DNA from: Porticoccus litoralis
GTDB lineage: Bacteria > Pseudomonadota > Gammaproteobacteria > Pseudomonadales > Porticoccaceae
Direction: 5' to 3'
DNA: 64,000 nucleotides
Assembly (NCBI RefSeq): GCF_030676955.1
Contig: NZ_JAUUUU010000003.1
Location: 62,001 to 126,000, forward strand
Positions within the stretch are counted from its first letter, which is position 1. Each line of letters begins with the position of its first letter. Under the pieces are notes generated by a model that saw only the letters and a program-made list of their open reading frames with translations, was not told where the DNA came from and did no database searches. A program made the position numbers and the translations under genes. Shown here in pieces: positions 8,665 through 16,788 of the stretch.

Positions 8665-9165
8665 TTAAATTTTGGCGGGAGCTGGCATTTCCAGCCACTC
8701 GAAGAAAGTCTTCAAGTCGGGCTGAATGTCGTGCATGACGGGGTACCAGGGAGTAGGTGCTTCCACGTCGTGCTGAATGCCGCAAGACGGGCAGTAGTAC
8801 TCACGGTATACCTGCCAGTTAGTGTCGGGAGCCATGATGGCAGGATAAATCTGTTCCATCTTCTCTTCACTATCGCGAACGTAGATCAGAGCATTCAGCT
8901 TCCAGTTTTTACGGTAATCACCGAAGTCGTGACCACAGTCACACATAACTACGATTTCTTGGTCAGCTTTGCGCTCAACAACGTTCAGACGTGGACCCAG
9001 AGCCAGGATCACTTTGTCGTCATAATCAACGTTCTCGTTAAGCACTTCCATGTAAAGCTTGTAGCGATCGTTATCTTTCGGCATGGAAAGCATCAGGTGG
9101 ACGGTATCCCAGTCCAGATCACCTTTAACCAGGTCAGCGACCTGTTTCTTAGTGTAAGTAGACAT
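8665..9165 (-). CDS. acxC: Acetone carboxylase gamma subunit
   Basis: Small subunit (166 residues) of the ATP-dependent acetone carboxylase, which converts acetone and bicarbonate to acetoacetate. Four cysteines in two pairs, CDC at 75-77 and CPSC at 125-128, look like a zinc site, and the segments DLDWDTVHLMLSMPKD and WYPVMHDIQPDLKTFFEWL match this family. It ends the operon acxA-acxB-acxC, 95 bases after acxB, and is followed by a strong terminator. Codon use is strongly biased towards the set favoured in highly expressed genes, like the other two subunits. Confidence 0.93.
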   Translation of the reverse strand: MSTYTKKQVADLVKGDLDWDTVHLMLSMPKDNDRYKLYMEVLNENVDYDDKVILALGPRLNVVERKADQEIVVMCDCGHDFGDYRKNWKLNALIYVRDSEEKMEQIYPAIMAPDTNWQVYREYYCPSCGIQHDVEAPTPWYPVMHDIQPDLKTFFEWLEMPAPAKI

Positions 9166-9260
9166 ATCTAAACTCTCTTATGTTCTGTCAATTCATCAAG
9201 TGATAGAGCGGGGGCCGGGACTCGGGCCCCGCTCTTCCTATCTCGGCAAACAAGGTTGCC

Positions 9261-11588
9261 TTATTCTTCTACCATGACAACTGGGGTTACGTCGGGCAGG
9301 TCACCAATTTCCATGGTGATACGAGCACCGTACATAGGAGTACCCAGTTCTTCTTCAGGCAGTTCCCAAGACTCAGGCAGATCCCAGAATTCTTTGAATT
9401 CCGCCAGGAATGTGGGAGACAGATAGAAGCTTGACGCAAACATTTGTTGAACGGACAAAGACGCTTTCTTGTCGATGATGTTCTGACGCTCACCTTTCAT
9501 CCACTCACGAACAGGCTGGCCGCGAGCGATACGCTCTTTGCGGATTTCAGCTTGACGAGCTTTAGTCTTGTCAGCATCAACGGTGTAAACACCTTCTTCA
9601 TCTTTAGTGAATACAGCGCCGTAGATCTTGATGGCGAACTCTTCGAGAATGAAGTTTTGGTTCAGGTCATCTTCAATCGCTTCGATTTCACGATCAAGAG
9701 GATCACCCAGGCCCGGACCACCGCGCAGGTAGTTCAAGTACAGGTCACCGTTGTCATACATTTCTTCAGTGGTAATACACTGCTTGTCACGCTTAACAAT
9801 AGCACCTGGCTCCAGGTGTTTTTCAAACTCTTTGTCACGAGGATCGCGATCTTGACCCAGAGGCAGAGATTTGCCTTCAGCGATACGCTGCTTCAGACCG
9901 GTTTTGTGAGCTTCAAAACGGTAGCCAGTAGCTGACGGATAACCACCCATCAGGCCCCAGTCACTGTTCATGTAGCCGTTACCCATGAAGAACATGGTCC
10001 AGTCGGTAGAGTTCCAAACCATACGCAGTGTTTCGTAACCCAGACCACCGCGGTACTTACCGTAACCACCAGTGTTAGTCTTGATACGACGACCCATGTA
10101 CAGCAGAGGCTCAGCCAGTTCCCAGATCTCGATATCACCCATATCACCTTCAGGGTTCCAGATCGCAGCAGCGTGGTTCAGACCATCTTTAACAGCACAT
10201 GCACCAGTACCACAAGCAGCAGTTTCGAAGCTGTTAACCGCGTGGATTTCACCGTCCTGGTTTACACCGCCGCCTTGCAGCCAGTTACAGGGGTTGGAGT
10301 TTCCAGCGTTAACTTCTTCCAGGTAACCGCGACCGAAGTAGGTACGGCTCAGGCCGCGCCACAAGGAGCTCCAGGAAGATACCAGGAAGTGCCATGCGTC
10401 AGCGTGAGCTGTACGACGGTCATCCGGGTTAGTCCAGGTGCCTTTAGGGCAACGGAATTGAGTCGCATAACGAGGACCATCATTGATACGCTCGGTAGGA
10501 ACCAGGGTCTGAGTCATCATTACCCAGATACCGGAAGTAAATGCAGTCGGGTTAGTGTTATAAGTGTGCCAACCCCAACGGCTGCAGCCTTCGAAGTCCA
10601 GACGCCAGGTAGCATCAGCGTTTACAGTGATGGTACAAGGCGCGTGCATGATGCTGTCCACTTTCGCGAAGGTAGACGGAACATGTACATCTTCGTGAGT
10701 ATAAGGAACGTCAACGAATGCAACGGTCTTAACTTTACCGGGGATACACATCGCTTTGATGCGGCTGATCAGACCACGACGGCCATCTTCAACCACTTCG
10801 TACATGAATTGCTCAACTGGTTCTGCACCTTCTTCTTCGATCACTTCGAGAAGCATGTCGCGGATCATGTGAGCACCAGCAATACGGGTTTTCTCATCGA
10901 GAATCCAGTATTTGGTGGTACGTACGTTACGTTGAGACTCATGCAGGTAGTCGCGCAGCGGAGTATCTTTACGGCCGGTTTTACGACAGCTGATTTGGAT
11001 ACCGTCACCGAAACGCTGGATTTGGCCGTTGGACATAGAGCCAGGACCTACCGCACCAGTATCGATTACGTGAGTCATACCACCGACCCAACCTACCAGT
11101 ACACCATCGTGGAAGATAGGTACGATGGTTGCGATATCACAGGGGTGAACGTTACCGATTTGACAGTCATTGTTGGTGAACATGTCACCATCTTCGATGC
11201 CGGGGTTCGCTTCCCAGTTGTTCTGGATCATGTATTTGATCGCAGCACCCATGGTACCCACGTGAATGATGATACCAGTAGAAGTTGCAACACAGTCACC
11301 GATGGCGTTGTACAAGGTGAAACACAGCTCACCTTCTTGCTCAACGATAGGAGAAGCAGCAATTTTCTTAGCCACTTCACGGGCGTTTACCAGGCCCGCA
11401 CGAATCTTGGAGAAGATACGCTCGAAACCGATAGGATCCGCATCTTTGAACTCCAGATCCTTCATGCCATTGTAGAAGCCAGACTTGGCAGTACGCTCCA
11501 GAACAGCATTACGGTGCTCGTTCAGAGTCAGGCCACTTTTCAGCAGTGAGCCCGGTTTTGTACCCAGGGGGTTTTGTAAAATAGTCAT
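9261..11588 (-). CDS. acxB: Acetone carboxylase alpha subunit (HyuB-like)
   Basis: Large subunit of acetone carboxylase, 775 residues, of the hydantoinase-B/oxoprolinase superfamily. The N-terminal half carries GDCVATSTGIIIHVGTMG and the metal-site region WVGGMTHVIDTGAVGPGSM; later come GGGVNQDGEIHAVNSFE and GGYGKYRGGLGYETLRMVW. In studied acetone carboxylases this subunit holds the Mn site where acetone and bicarbonate-derived intermediates react. It lies 73 bases after acxA. The gene uses CGT for nearly every arginine and favours GGT, CTG, ATC, TTC and AAC. As a by-product of that bias the opposite strand contains a long open frame that I do not consider a gene. Confidence 0.95.
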   Translation of the reverse strand: MTILQNPLGTKPGSLLKSGLTLNEHRNAVLERTAKSGFYNGMKDLEFKDADPIGFERIFSKIRAGLVNAREVAKKIAASPIVEQEGELCFTLYNAIGDCVATSTGIIIHVGTMGAAIKYMIQNNWEANPGIEDGDMFTNNDCQIGNVHPCDIATIVPIFHDGVLVGWVGGMTHVIDTGAVGPGSMSNGQIQRFGDGIQISCRKTGRKDTPLRDYLHESQRNVRTTKYWILDEKTRIAGAHMIRDMLLEVIEEEGAEPVEQFMYEVVEDGRRGLISRIKAMCIPGKVKTVAFVDVPYTHEDVHVPSTFAKVDSIMHAPCTITVNADATWRLDFEGCSRWGWHTYNTNPTAFTSGIWVMMTQTLVPTERINDGPRYATQFRCPKGTWTNPDDRRTAHADAWHFLVSSWSSLWRGLSRTYFGRGYLEEVNAGNSNPCNWLQGGGVNQDGEIHAVNSFETAACGTGACAVKDGLNHAAAIWNPEGDMGDIEIWELAEPLLYMGRRIKTNTGGYGKYRGGLGYETLRMVWNSTDWTMFFMGNGYMNSDWGLMGGYPSATGYRFEAHKTGLKQRIAEGKSLPLGQDRDPRDKEFEKHLEPGAIVKRDKQCITTEEMYDNGDLYLNYLRGGPGLGDPLDREIEAIEDDLNQNFILEEFAIKIYGAVFTKDEEGVYTVDADKTKARQAEIRKERIARGQPVREWMKGERQNIIDKKASLSVQQMFASSFYLSPTFLAEFKEFWDLPESWELPEEELGTPMYGARITMEIGDLPDVTPVVMVEE

Positions 11589-11661
11589 TTTTTATCCTCT
11601 GTATCTTTTCGTCTATTTAGTCGACGTTAGCAATTCTCTATGGATAGCTAGTACTCAGTCC

Positions 11662-13806
11662 TTACACTTCGATCAAGTGGTACAGACGGTGTCCGTCCAA
11701 CCAGGTTTCGAAGCCAGTAGGAACAACATAAGTAGTAGCATCGGACTCAATAACAGCAGGACCAGTAATGCGGTTACCTGGCAGCAGAGATTCCATTTTG
11801 TAGAGTTTTGCTTCAACCCACTCGCGGTTGTAGTAGAACGGACGAGTACCGATGAAGGCTTCTTCCGGAGGAGTCGGACCAGCATCTGGCTCAGAAGGAA
11901 CAGCAGGTTTCTTGGTTTCAACAGTACCGCGCAGAATGGCGCCAGTGATACCAAAGCCCAGCTCCGGAGAACGAGCAGCGTCGGCGTAAACACGAGCATA
12001 GGTTTCGTCGAAAGTCTCAACCAGGGTGTCCCAATCTTCCGCCTTGGAAATAGAAGGCAGAGCAGAGTTCATTTCCAGGTCGTTCAACTGACCCAGGTAC
12101 TGCATGCGGTATCCGGGAGTCAGAACGACATCTTCTGGACCAAAACCGTTGATACGGAATTCTTCCAGTACTTTCTCAGTCAGCTCATCCCAGGCACTTT
12201 GCAGAGTCTGAACAGCTTCCAGTTTGTCTTGAGTAGTGGACTCTTTGGTAATACCGATATCAGTAGATTTATCATAGCGGTATTCGAAGTCAGCAGTCGC
12301 ACAACCGAAGGCAGAGAAGCCAGCAGCCCAAGCAGGGATAATAGTTTCTTTAAAGCCCAGGCCTTTGGTGTAACCGTAGGCGTGAACCGGGCCACCACCA
12401 CCGTAGGAGAAGCACACGAAGTCACTCGGGCTGTAACCTTTAGCAGAGATCATCGCACGCAGGTGCTGACGCAGAGACAGGTCAAGCAGCTCGATTACAC
12501 CGGCAGCTGCATCTTCCAGAGACAGACCCAGCGGATCAGCAACCTGATCTTTAACACACTGCTTAGCACGCGGAACGTCCAGCTCCAGAATACCGCCGAG
12601 GAAGTTGTCGGGGTTCAGGTAACCGAGAATGATGTGACAGTCAGTTACAGAAACAGTGTCAACACCGCCGTCAGGCCAGCAAGTACCTACACGGTAACCG
12701 GCTGAGTCAGGACCCAGTTTGATGGAGTTACTGTAAGGATCGATACGTACGAAACTACCAGCACCCGCACCGATGGTGTCCATCGCTACCAGAGGCAGAG
12801 ACAGTACCAGACGCGCCATATCGCCGTCCTGGTAAATAGCGAATTGACCTTTAACGATCAAGGCCATATCGAAGCTGGTACCACCGATGTCGGAACATGC
12901 GATGTTGTCGATACCCAGCTGCTGAGCCAGATATTTCGCACCGATTACACCACCGATAGGACCGGATACCAGCGTACGTGCCAGCTCTTTTGCTTTCCAG
13001 CTGATGGTACCACCGTGAGAAGCCATAACACGCAGGTCATAGTTAGCACCAACGGCTTTCATACGCTCGCTCAGAGAAGACAGAATCGCACGTGAAGGCT
13101 CAGCCGCGTAAGCTTCCAGAATAGTAGTGTTAGTACGGTGAGTTTCTTTACGTACTGGGTAGTAATCAACAGAAGCAAAGACTGGGATATCAACACCCTT
13201 CTCTTTAGCAACTTCTTTTACAACGTCACGAACTGCACGCTCGTGGTCACCGTTCAGGTATGAGCTCAGGAAGCTGATTACGATGGCTTTAACGCCTTGG
13301 TCGATCAGCTCAGCAGCTGCTTCACGGGCTTCGTCCAGACGAACGGGGAATACCACGCCACCTTTAGAGTCAACACGCTCGGTTACACCGCGAGTGTCGT
13401 GTACGTGAACCAGAGGCTCGTCGTAACGGTGAGTGTTAAGGTGCAGACGATCTTCAAAGGCATAACCCAGGTAGCACTGAATCGCACGGCCCATACGGTG
13501 AAAATCTTCAAAGCCTTTACTTACGATCAGACCAGTGCGCAGACCTTTACGGCCAACAACCCGGTTCAGCATGGCAGTACCGGAGAATACGCAGGTTACC
13601 ATTTGCGGGAAAACTTCTTCTACAGACAGACCCCAGTGAGCAAGTGCATCCCTACTGGACTCCATTACTGCTGATGGCTCATCCACGTCACTTTGTGCTT
13701 TACCTACAACGAACTCGCCGTCGGCGCGCACAAAAAAGGTATCGGTCATCGTGCCGCCGGCATCGATACCCATAACTTCTACAGGATTGGTTGTTAAATC
13801 ATTCAA
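11662..13806 (-). CDS. acxA: Acetone carboxylase beta subunit (HyuA-like)
   Basis: ATP-using subunit of acetone carboxylase, 714 residues, of the hydantoinase-A family with an ASKHA-type nucleotide fold. Motifs are VMGIDAGGTMTDTFFV at residues 12-27 (phosphate loop), a second nucleotide motif CSDIGGTSFDMALIV near residue 304, and FVCFSYGGGGPVHAYG near 460. In the family this subunit phosphorylates acetone and bicarbonate at the expense of ATP. It is the first gene of the operon, with AGGATATAACC just before the ATG and a sigma-54 promoter about 110 bases upstream. Divergent acxR encodes the matching activator. An N-methylhydantoinase label is possible from weak matching, but the three-subunit set with the gamma subunit makes acetone carboxylase clear. 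Confidence 0.95.
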   Translation of the reverse strand: MNDLTTNPVEVMGIDAGGTMTDTFFVRADGEFVVGKAQSDVDEPSAVMESSRDALAHWGLSVEEVFPQMVTCVFSGTAMLNRVVGRKGLRTGLIVSKGFEDFHRMGRAIQCYLGYAFEDRLHLNTHRYDEPLVHVHDTRGVTERVDSKGGVVFPVRLDEAREAAAELIDQGVKAIVISFLSSYLNGDHERAVRDVVKEVAKEKGVDIPVFASVDYYPVRKETHRTNTTILEAYAAEPSRAILSSLSERMKAVGANYDLRVMASHGGTISWKAKELARTLVSGPIGGVIGAKYLAQQLGIDNIACSDIGGTSFDMALIVKGQFAIYQDGDMARLVLSLPLVAMDTIGAGAGSFVRIDPYSNSIKLGPDSAGYRVGTCWPDGGVDTVSVTDCHIILGYLNPDNFLGGILELDVPRAKQCVKDQVADPLGLSLEDAAAGVIELLDLSLRQHLRAMISAKGYSPSDFVCFSYGGGGPVHAYGYTKGLGFKETIIPAWAAGFSAFGCATADFEYRYDKSTDIGITKESTTQDKLEAVQTLQSAWDELTEKVLEEFRINGFGPEDVVLTPGYRMQYLGQLNDLEMNSALPSISKAEDWDTLVETFDETYARVYADAARSPELGFGITGAILRGTVETKKPAVPSEPDAGPTPPEEAFIGTRPFYYNREWVEAKLYKMESLLPGNRITGPAVIESDATTYVVPTGFETWLDGHRLYHLIEV

Positions 13807-13916
13807 GGTTATATCCTCTAGTTATGTTGATTTACTACTACTCCGCCCCATTCATTGGACCCATTGATGAGACCGTTAGTTATGATTTTAGGGAGGAGTG
13901 CCCTCGCTACAGCTAT

Positions 13917-13933
13917 AGCAATAGCCGTGCCAA
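13917..13933 (-). promoter_or_regulatory. Sigma-54 (-24/-12) promoter of acxABC
   Basis: On the minus strand this reads TTGGCACGGCTATTGCT, matching the RpoN consensus YTGGCACGrNNNTTGCW at every defined position, with the GG and GC elements correctly spaced. Transcription would start near 13906, about 100 bases before acxA. The divergent gene encodes a GAFTGA-containing sigma-54 activator, so the pair explains substrate-dependent induction. Confidence 0.95.
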
Positions 13934-14268
13934 TTTTAATTTATTGTTAAATTTTATTGTCTTATAAGGGTTTTCAAATCAATGGCCACCTAAACCGTCC
14001 GAAAAACGTTCGAATATCAGTCGCAGGCCGGACATTAATCGAACACGGATTAAACCATGGCACCTATAACATGTCTACGACCATAGTATTAATCGCCATT
14101 TACCCCTCCATATTGGCCGAATTCGGCCCCAAATTTAGCTTTTTCACCCTCCAGGCGCCCCTTAAGCCCTTCTAAAACTTGTTTTTTCACTCTCAGGAGA
14201 CGAAGATACGCAGTCCTACCCTATAATTTCAGTGTGATAACTATAAAAAGTCGGCGAGTGAGAGTGCC
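13934..14268. promoter_or_regulatory. acxA-acxR intergenic control region with dyads
   Basis: This stretch between the sigma-54 promoter and acxR contains no convincing gene. It holds a perfect 14-bp palindrome GGCCGAATTCGGCC at 14115-14128 and a loose direct repeat, CCGAAAAACGTTCGAATA (13999-14016) versus CCGGACATTAATCGAACA (14028-14045), about 65-130 bases upstream of the promoter, where activator-binding enhancers normally sit. TATAAT at 14222-14227 with a weak -35 could be the sigma-70 promoter of acxR. Assignment of the repeats as enhancer sites is inference. Confidence 0.5.
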
Positions 14269-16236
14269 ATGAGTTACGAATCCTCCCTTAAAGGGTCGGC
14301 TGCCGTATCGCATCCGACGCGTGTAGCATCAGCCCGAGAAAAACTACTGACCGACGGAAACCTGCCCGACAACACCGTGCGTTCTGTTATCGAAGCCTCC
14401 TGGCAGCGCTGTGTAACGAGCCAGGTTGACCCTCTGGTTGCCAAGCACAGCCTGGAGTTAAGCAGTGACGAACTCATGGGTATTCGCCGGCAACATAAAG
14501 AGCTCATATCTGCGTCTGAAATTATCATGCGCGAAGCCAAGGAGCTGCTTGCCGAATCCGGCACAATCATGCACCTGGTCACACCATCAGGCATGATCCT
14601 CGATTATGAAGGCGACCCCGCCACCCTGGAGCTGGCCAACAACTTCAGCCTTATTCCTGGCGCGAACTGGAATGAACAAGCAGCCGGTACCAACGCCATC
14701 GGCACCGCTCTCAATATTGGAGCGCCTGTTCAGGTTCACGCTTTTGAGCATTTCTGTGAAAACATCAGTCGTTGGACCTGTTCTGCGGCAGTGATCCGAG
14801 ACCCCTTTGAAAAACGCCTGTTAGGCGCACTCAATATCTCGGGGCTGAAAAACACTCTGCATGATTACTGCTTGGCGTTGGCCATTTCAGGCGCACGCAG
14901 AATTGAAGGCCAGTTTGCCCAATTAAAAATGGCCCAACGTGATTTGCTGCTGGGCTCCACCATTGATCACTTTACTAACTCCGGTAATGATGGGGTTTTA
15001 CTCTTTGACATGGATGGCAAGCTGGTTCGCGCCAATACCATGGCAGATAAAGTGTTGGCGGCCAGAGGGATTAAGATTAACCTGACGCCATACAACCCCA
15101 TACTGACTTTGAACAGTGAAGGCGTGTTTACTCCCGAGTCCGAACGCGCCCTGAACCAAATCGACTCCAACTGGGTCCAACCGGTCATTCATCAAGGCGA
15201 GCAGATTGGCTATCTTGCGATTATTCCTCTCCCCGCTCGTCAGTCACAGAGAGCTACGAACCCAGTGACCAATGTCCCACCACCGTCCCGGTCTACCGGA
15301 TTTTTCCGCTTGGTCGGTCAAAGCGCCCCTTTCCTCAAAGCGGTACAACAGGCAAAACGTATTGCCAAGGCACCGATCCCGGTACTTTTACAGGGTGAAA
15401 CCGGTGTCGGCAAGGAACTCTTTGCCAGAGCCATGCATGAAGAAGGGCCTTCACAGACAGGCGAGTTTGTCGCTCTTAACTGTGGTGGTTTATCGCGAGA
15501 CCTATTGGCCGGCGAATTATTCGGCCATGTTGAAGGCGCTTTTACCGGCGCTCGACGTGGCGGCATGATTGGCAAGATCGAGGCCGCCAACGGTGGCACC
15601 CTGTTCCTGGATGAAATCGGCGAAATGCCCCTGGACCTTCAACCCATGTTCCTGAGGGTCCTGCAAGAGTCGGAAATCTGCCGTGTCGGTGAAACCCGCC
15701 CACGCAAAGTAAACTTTCGCCTGATTGCCGCCACCAACCGCGACCTGGCACAGGAAGTTGCAGAAGGTCGTTTCCGCATGGATCTGTACTACCGAATCTC
15801 GTCTATGACGCTGACGGTACCTCCTCTGCGCGAACGCAAGGGCGATGTCTCACTCCTGGCACAAAATATTTTTGCTCACCTGCTGGAGCAATATTCCGGC
15901 GACCAGAAAAGGCTAAGCAAAAAAGTTTTGGAACTCTTGGAACGCCACAACTGGCCGGGCAATATTCGGGAGCTGGGCAACCTAATTACGGCGGCTTTTT
16001 TCCTGTCTGACCGTGAAGAGCTCACGCCAGATGACCTGCCCAAAGACTTTCTGGCAGCCCATTCCTCTACCTTGGAAGACGACGATGCCAACCCCCTCGA
16101 TCTGGCCGAAAAAGAGGTCATCATTCGTGCCATCAGGGAACAGGGCGGCAATCTGACCCAGGTTGCGAAACAGCTCAACATCGCCAAAAGCACGCTTTAC
16201 ATCAAGCTGAAAAAATATGGTATTGAGCGCCCATAA
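14269..16236 (+). CDS. acxR: Sigma-54-dependent activator of acetone carboxylase (AcoR/AcxR type)
   Basis: A 655-residue enhancer-binding protein that should open the RpoN promoter of acxABC on sensing acetone or a related signal. An N-terminal GAF-type sensory region (about 80-215) and a PAS-like segment (about 230-320) precede the AAA+ domain (about 340-575). In that domain are Walker A GETGVGKE near residue 375, the sigma-54 contact loop GAFTGA at 423-428, Walker B TLFLDEIGEM near 444 and arginine-finger region DLYYRISSM. A Fis-type helix-turn-helix (GNLTQVAKQLNIAKSTLYIKL) ends the protein. It is transcribed away from acxA and is followed by a strong palindromic terminator. AcoR (acetoin) is the close paralogue family; linkage to acxABC decides the name. 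Confidence 0.92.
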   Translation: MSYESSLKGSAAVSHPTRVASAREKLLTDGNLPDNTVRSVIEASWQRCVTSQVDPLVAKHSLELSSDELMGIRRQHKELISASEIIMREAKELLAESGTIMHLVTPSGMILDYEGDPATLELANNFSLIPGANWNEQAAGTNAIGTALNIGAPVQVHAFEHFCENISRWTCSAAVIRDPFEKRLLGALNISGLKNTLHDYCLALAISGARRIEGQFAQLKMAQRDLLLGSTIDHFTNSGNDGVLLFDMDGKLVRANTMADKVLAARGIKINLTPYNPILTLNSEGVFTPESERALNQIDSNWVQPVIHQGEQIGYLAIIPLPARQSQRATNPVTNVPPPSRSTGFFRLVGQSAPFLKAVQQAKRIAKAPIPVLLQGETGVGKELFARAMHEEGPSQTGEFVALNCGGLSRDLLAGELFGHVEGAFTGARRGGMIGKIEAANGGTLFLDEIGEMPLDLQPMFLRVLQESEICRVGETRPRKVNFRLIAATNRDLAQEVAEGRFRMDLYYRISSMTLTVPPLRERKGDVSLLAQNIFAHLLEQYSGDQKRLSKKVLELLERHNWPGNIRELGNLITAAFFLSDREELTPDDLPKDFLAAHSSTLEDDDANPLDLAEKEVIIRAIREQGGNLTQVAKQLNIAKSTLYIKLKKYGIERP

Positions 16237-16257
16237 CCAGCGACTTAAATTCGCAGA

Positions 16258-16285
16258 AAAAAGGCCGACAATTGTCGGCCTTTTT
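16258..16285. terminator. Bidirectional terminator after acxR
   Basis: A perfect inverted repeat without interruption: arms AAAAAGGCCGACAA and TTGTCGGCCTTTTT meet at 16271/16272. Flanking A and T runs allow termination of acxR on the plus strand and of the DUF2721 gene on the minus strand. Confidence 0.92.
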
Positions 16286-16308
16286 ATTTGGCGATTTTTC
16301 AAAAACAG

Positions 16309-16785
16309 CTAGCTGCCTTCGTCCACGGAAAATTCCCGAGCAATACGCAGGGTTCTTGTAGCCAGCTGTACTTCCTTCAGAAACAGCATCAACGCCACAA
16401 TCAGGAACACCAGTGCCAGCACGAAAAAGCCAATTATCAGGCCTCCGATATGCAGCTTCCAGAAACCACCAACAAACAAGCTGACGATTAAGGTACACAC
16501 AAGTAGTGCGGCAGCCGTACACAGGCCGATGGCCCAGTTGGTGATTTTCGACCGCCGCCAGAGAATGCGCAGTTCCCGCTGACAAATGTCTTTTTGCTCC
16601 AGATCTGTGAGGCGCAGCTCCCGCAAACCCACCACTCTTGCACGATCGACGATTCGACCCAGCCTTCCTGACATGACATTTAAAAAGCCGGCGATCCCTG
16701 CCAGCAGGAACACTGGTGCAACCGCCAACTGAATAATCAGCGCCAGATCTGTGGCCGTTATGATCGGATTGATACTCAACACCAC
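16309..16785 (-). CDS. DUF2721 family membrane protein
   Basis: A 158-residue inner-membrane protein of unknown function. The N-terminal hydrophobic segment (about 12-35, LALIIQLAVAPVFLLAGIAG) is followed by a charged cytosolic stretch with the family pattern GRLGRIVDRARVV and ELRLTDLEQKDICQRELRILWRR. Two further membrane segments lie at about 82-107 and 112-138. These features match DUF2721. It starts three bases after the RND transporter stop on the same strand, so it is probably the third gene of that operon. Confidence 0.85.
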   Translation of the reverse strand: MVLSINPIITATDLALIIQLAVAPVFLLAGIAGFLNVMSGRLGRIVDRARVVGLRELRLTDLEQKDICQRELRILWRRSKITNWAIGLCTAAALLVCTLIVSLFVGGFWKLHIGGLIIGFFVLALVFLIVALMLFLKEVQLATRTLRIAREFSVDEGS

Positions 16786-16788
16786 CCC

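Noticed and set aside
10173..11549. 458-codon open frame on the plus strand opposite acxB
   Set aside because: It mirrors the strongly biased codons of acxB, resembles no family I know and has no plausible ribosome-binding site. A similar shadow lies opposite acxA-acxB at 11485-12705.
11485..12705. 406-codon open frame opposite the acxB start, the intergenic gap and acxA
   Set aside because: It crosses two well-supported genes and their spacer. The product is serine-, threonine- and arginine-rich low-information sequence typical of antisense frames.
13957..14175. 72-codon frame with TTG start in the acxA-acxR gap
   Set aside because: No ribosome-binding site, no domain, and it covers the expected enhancer region. 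A regulatory reading is more likely.
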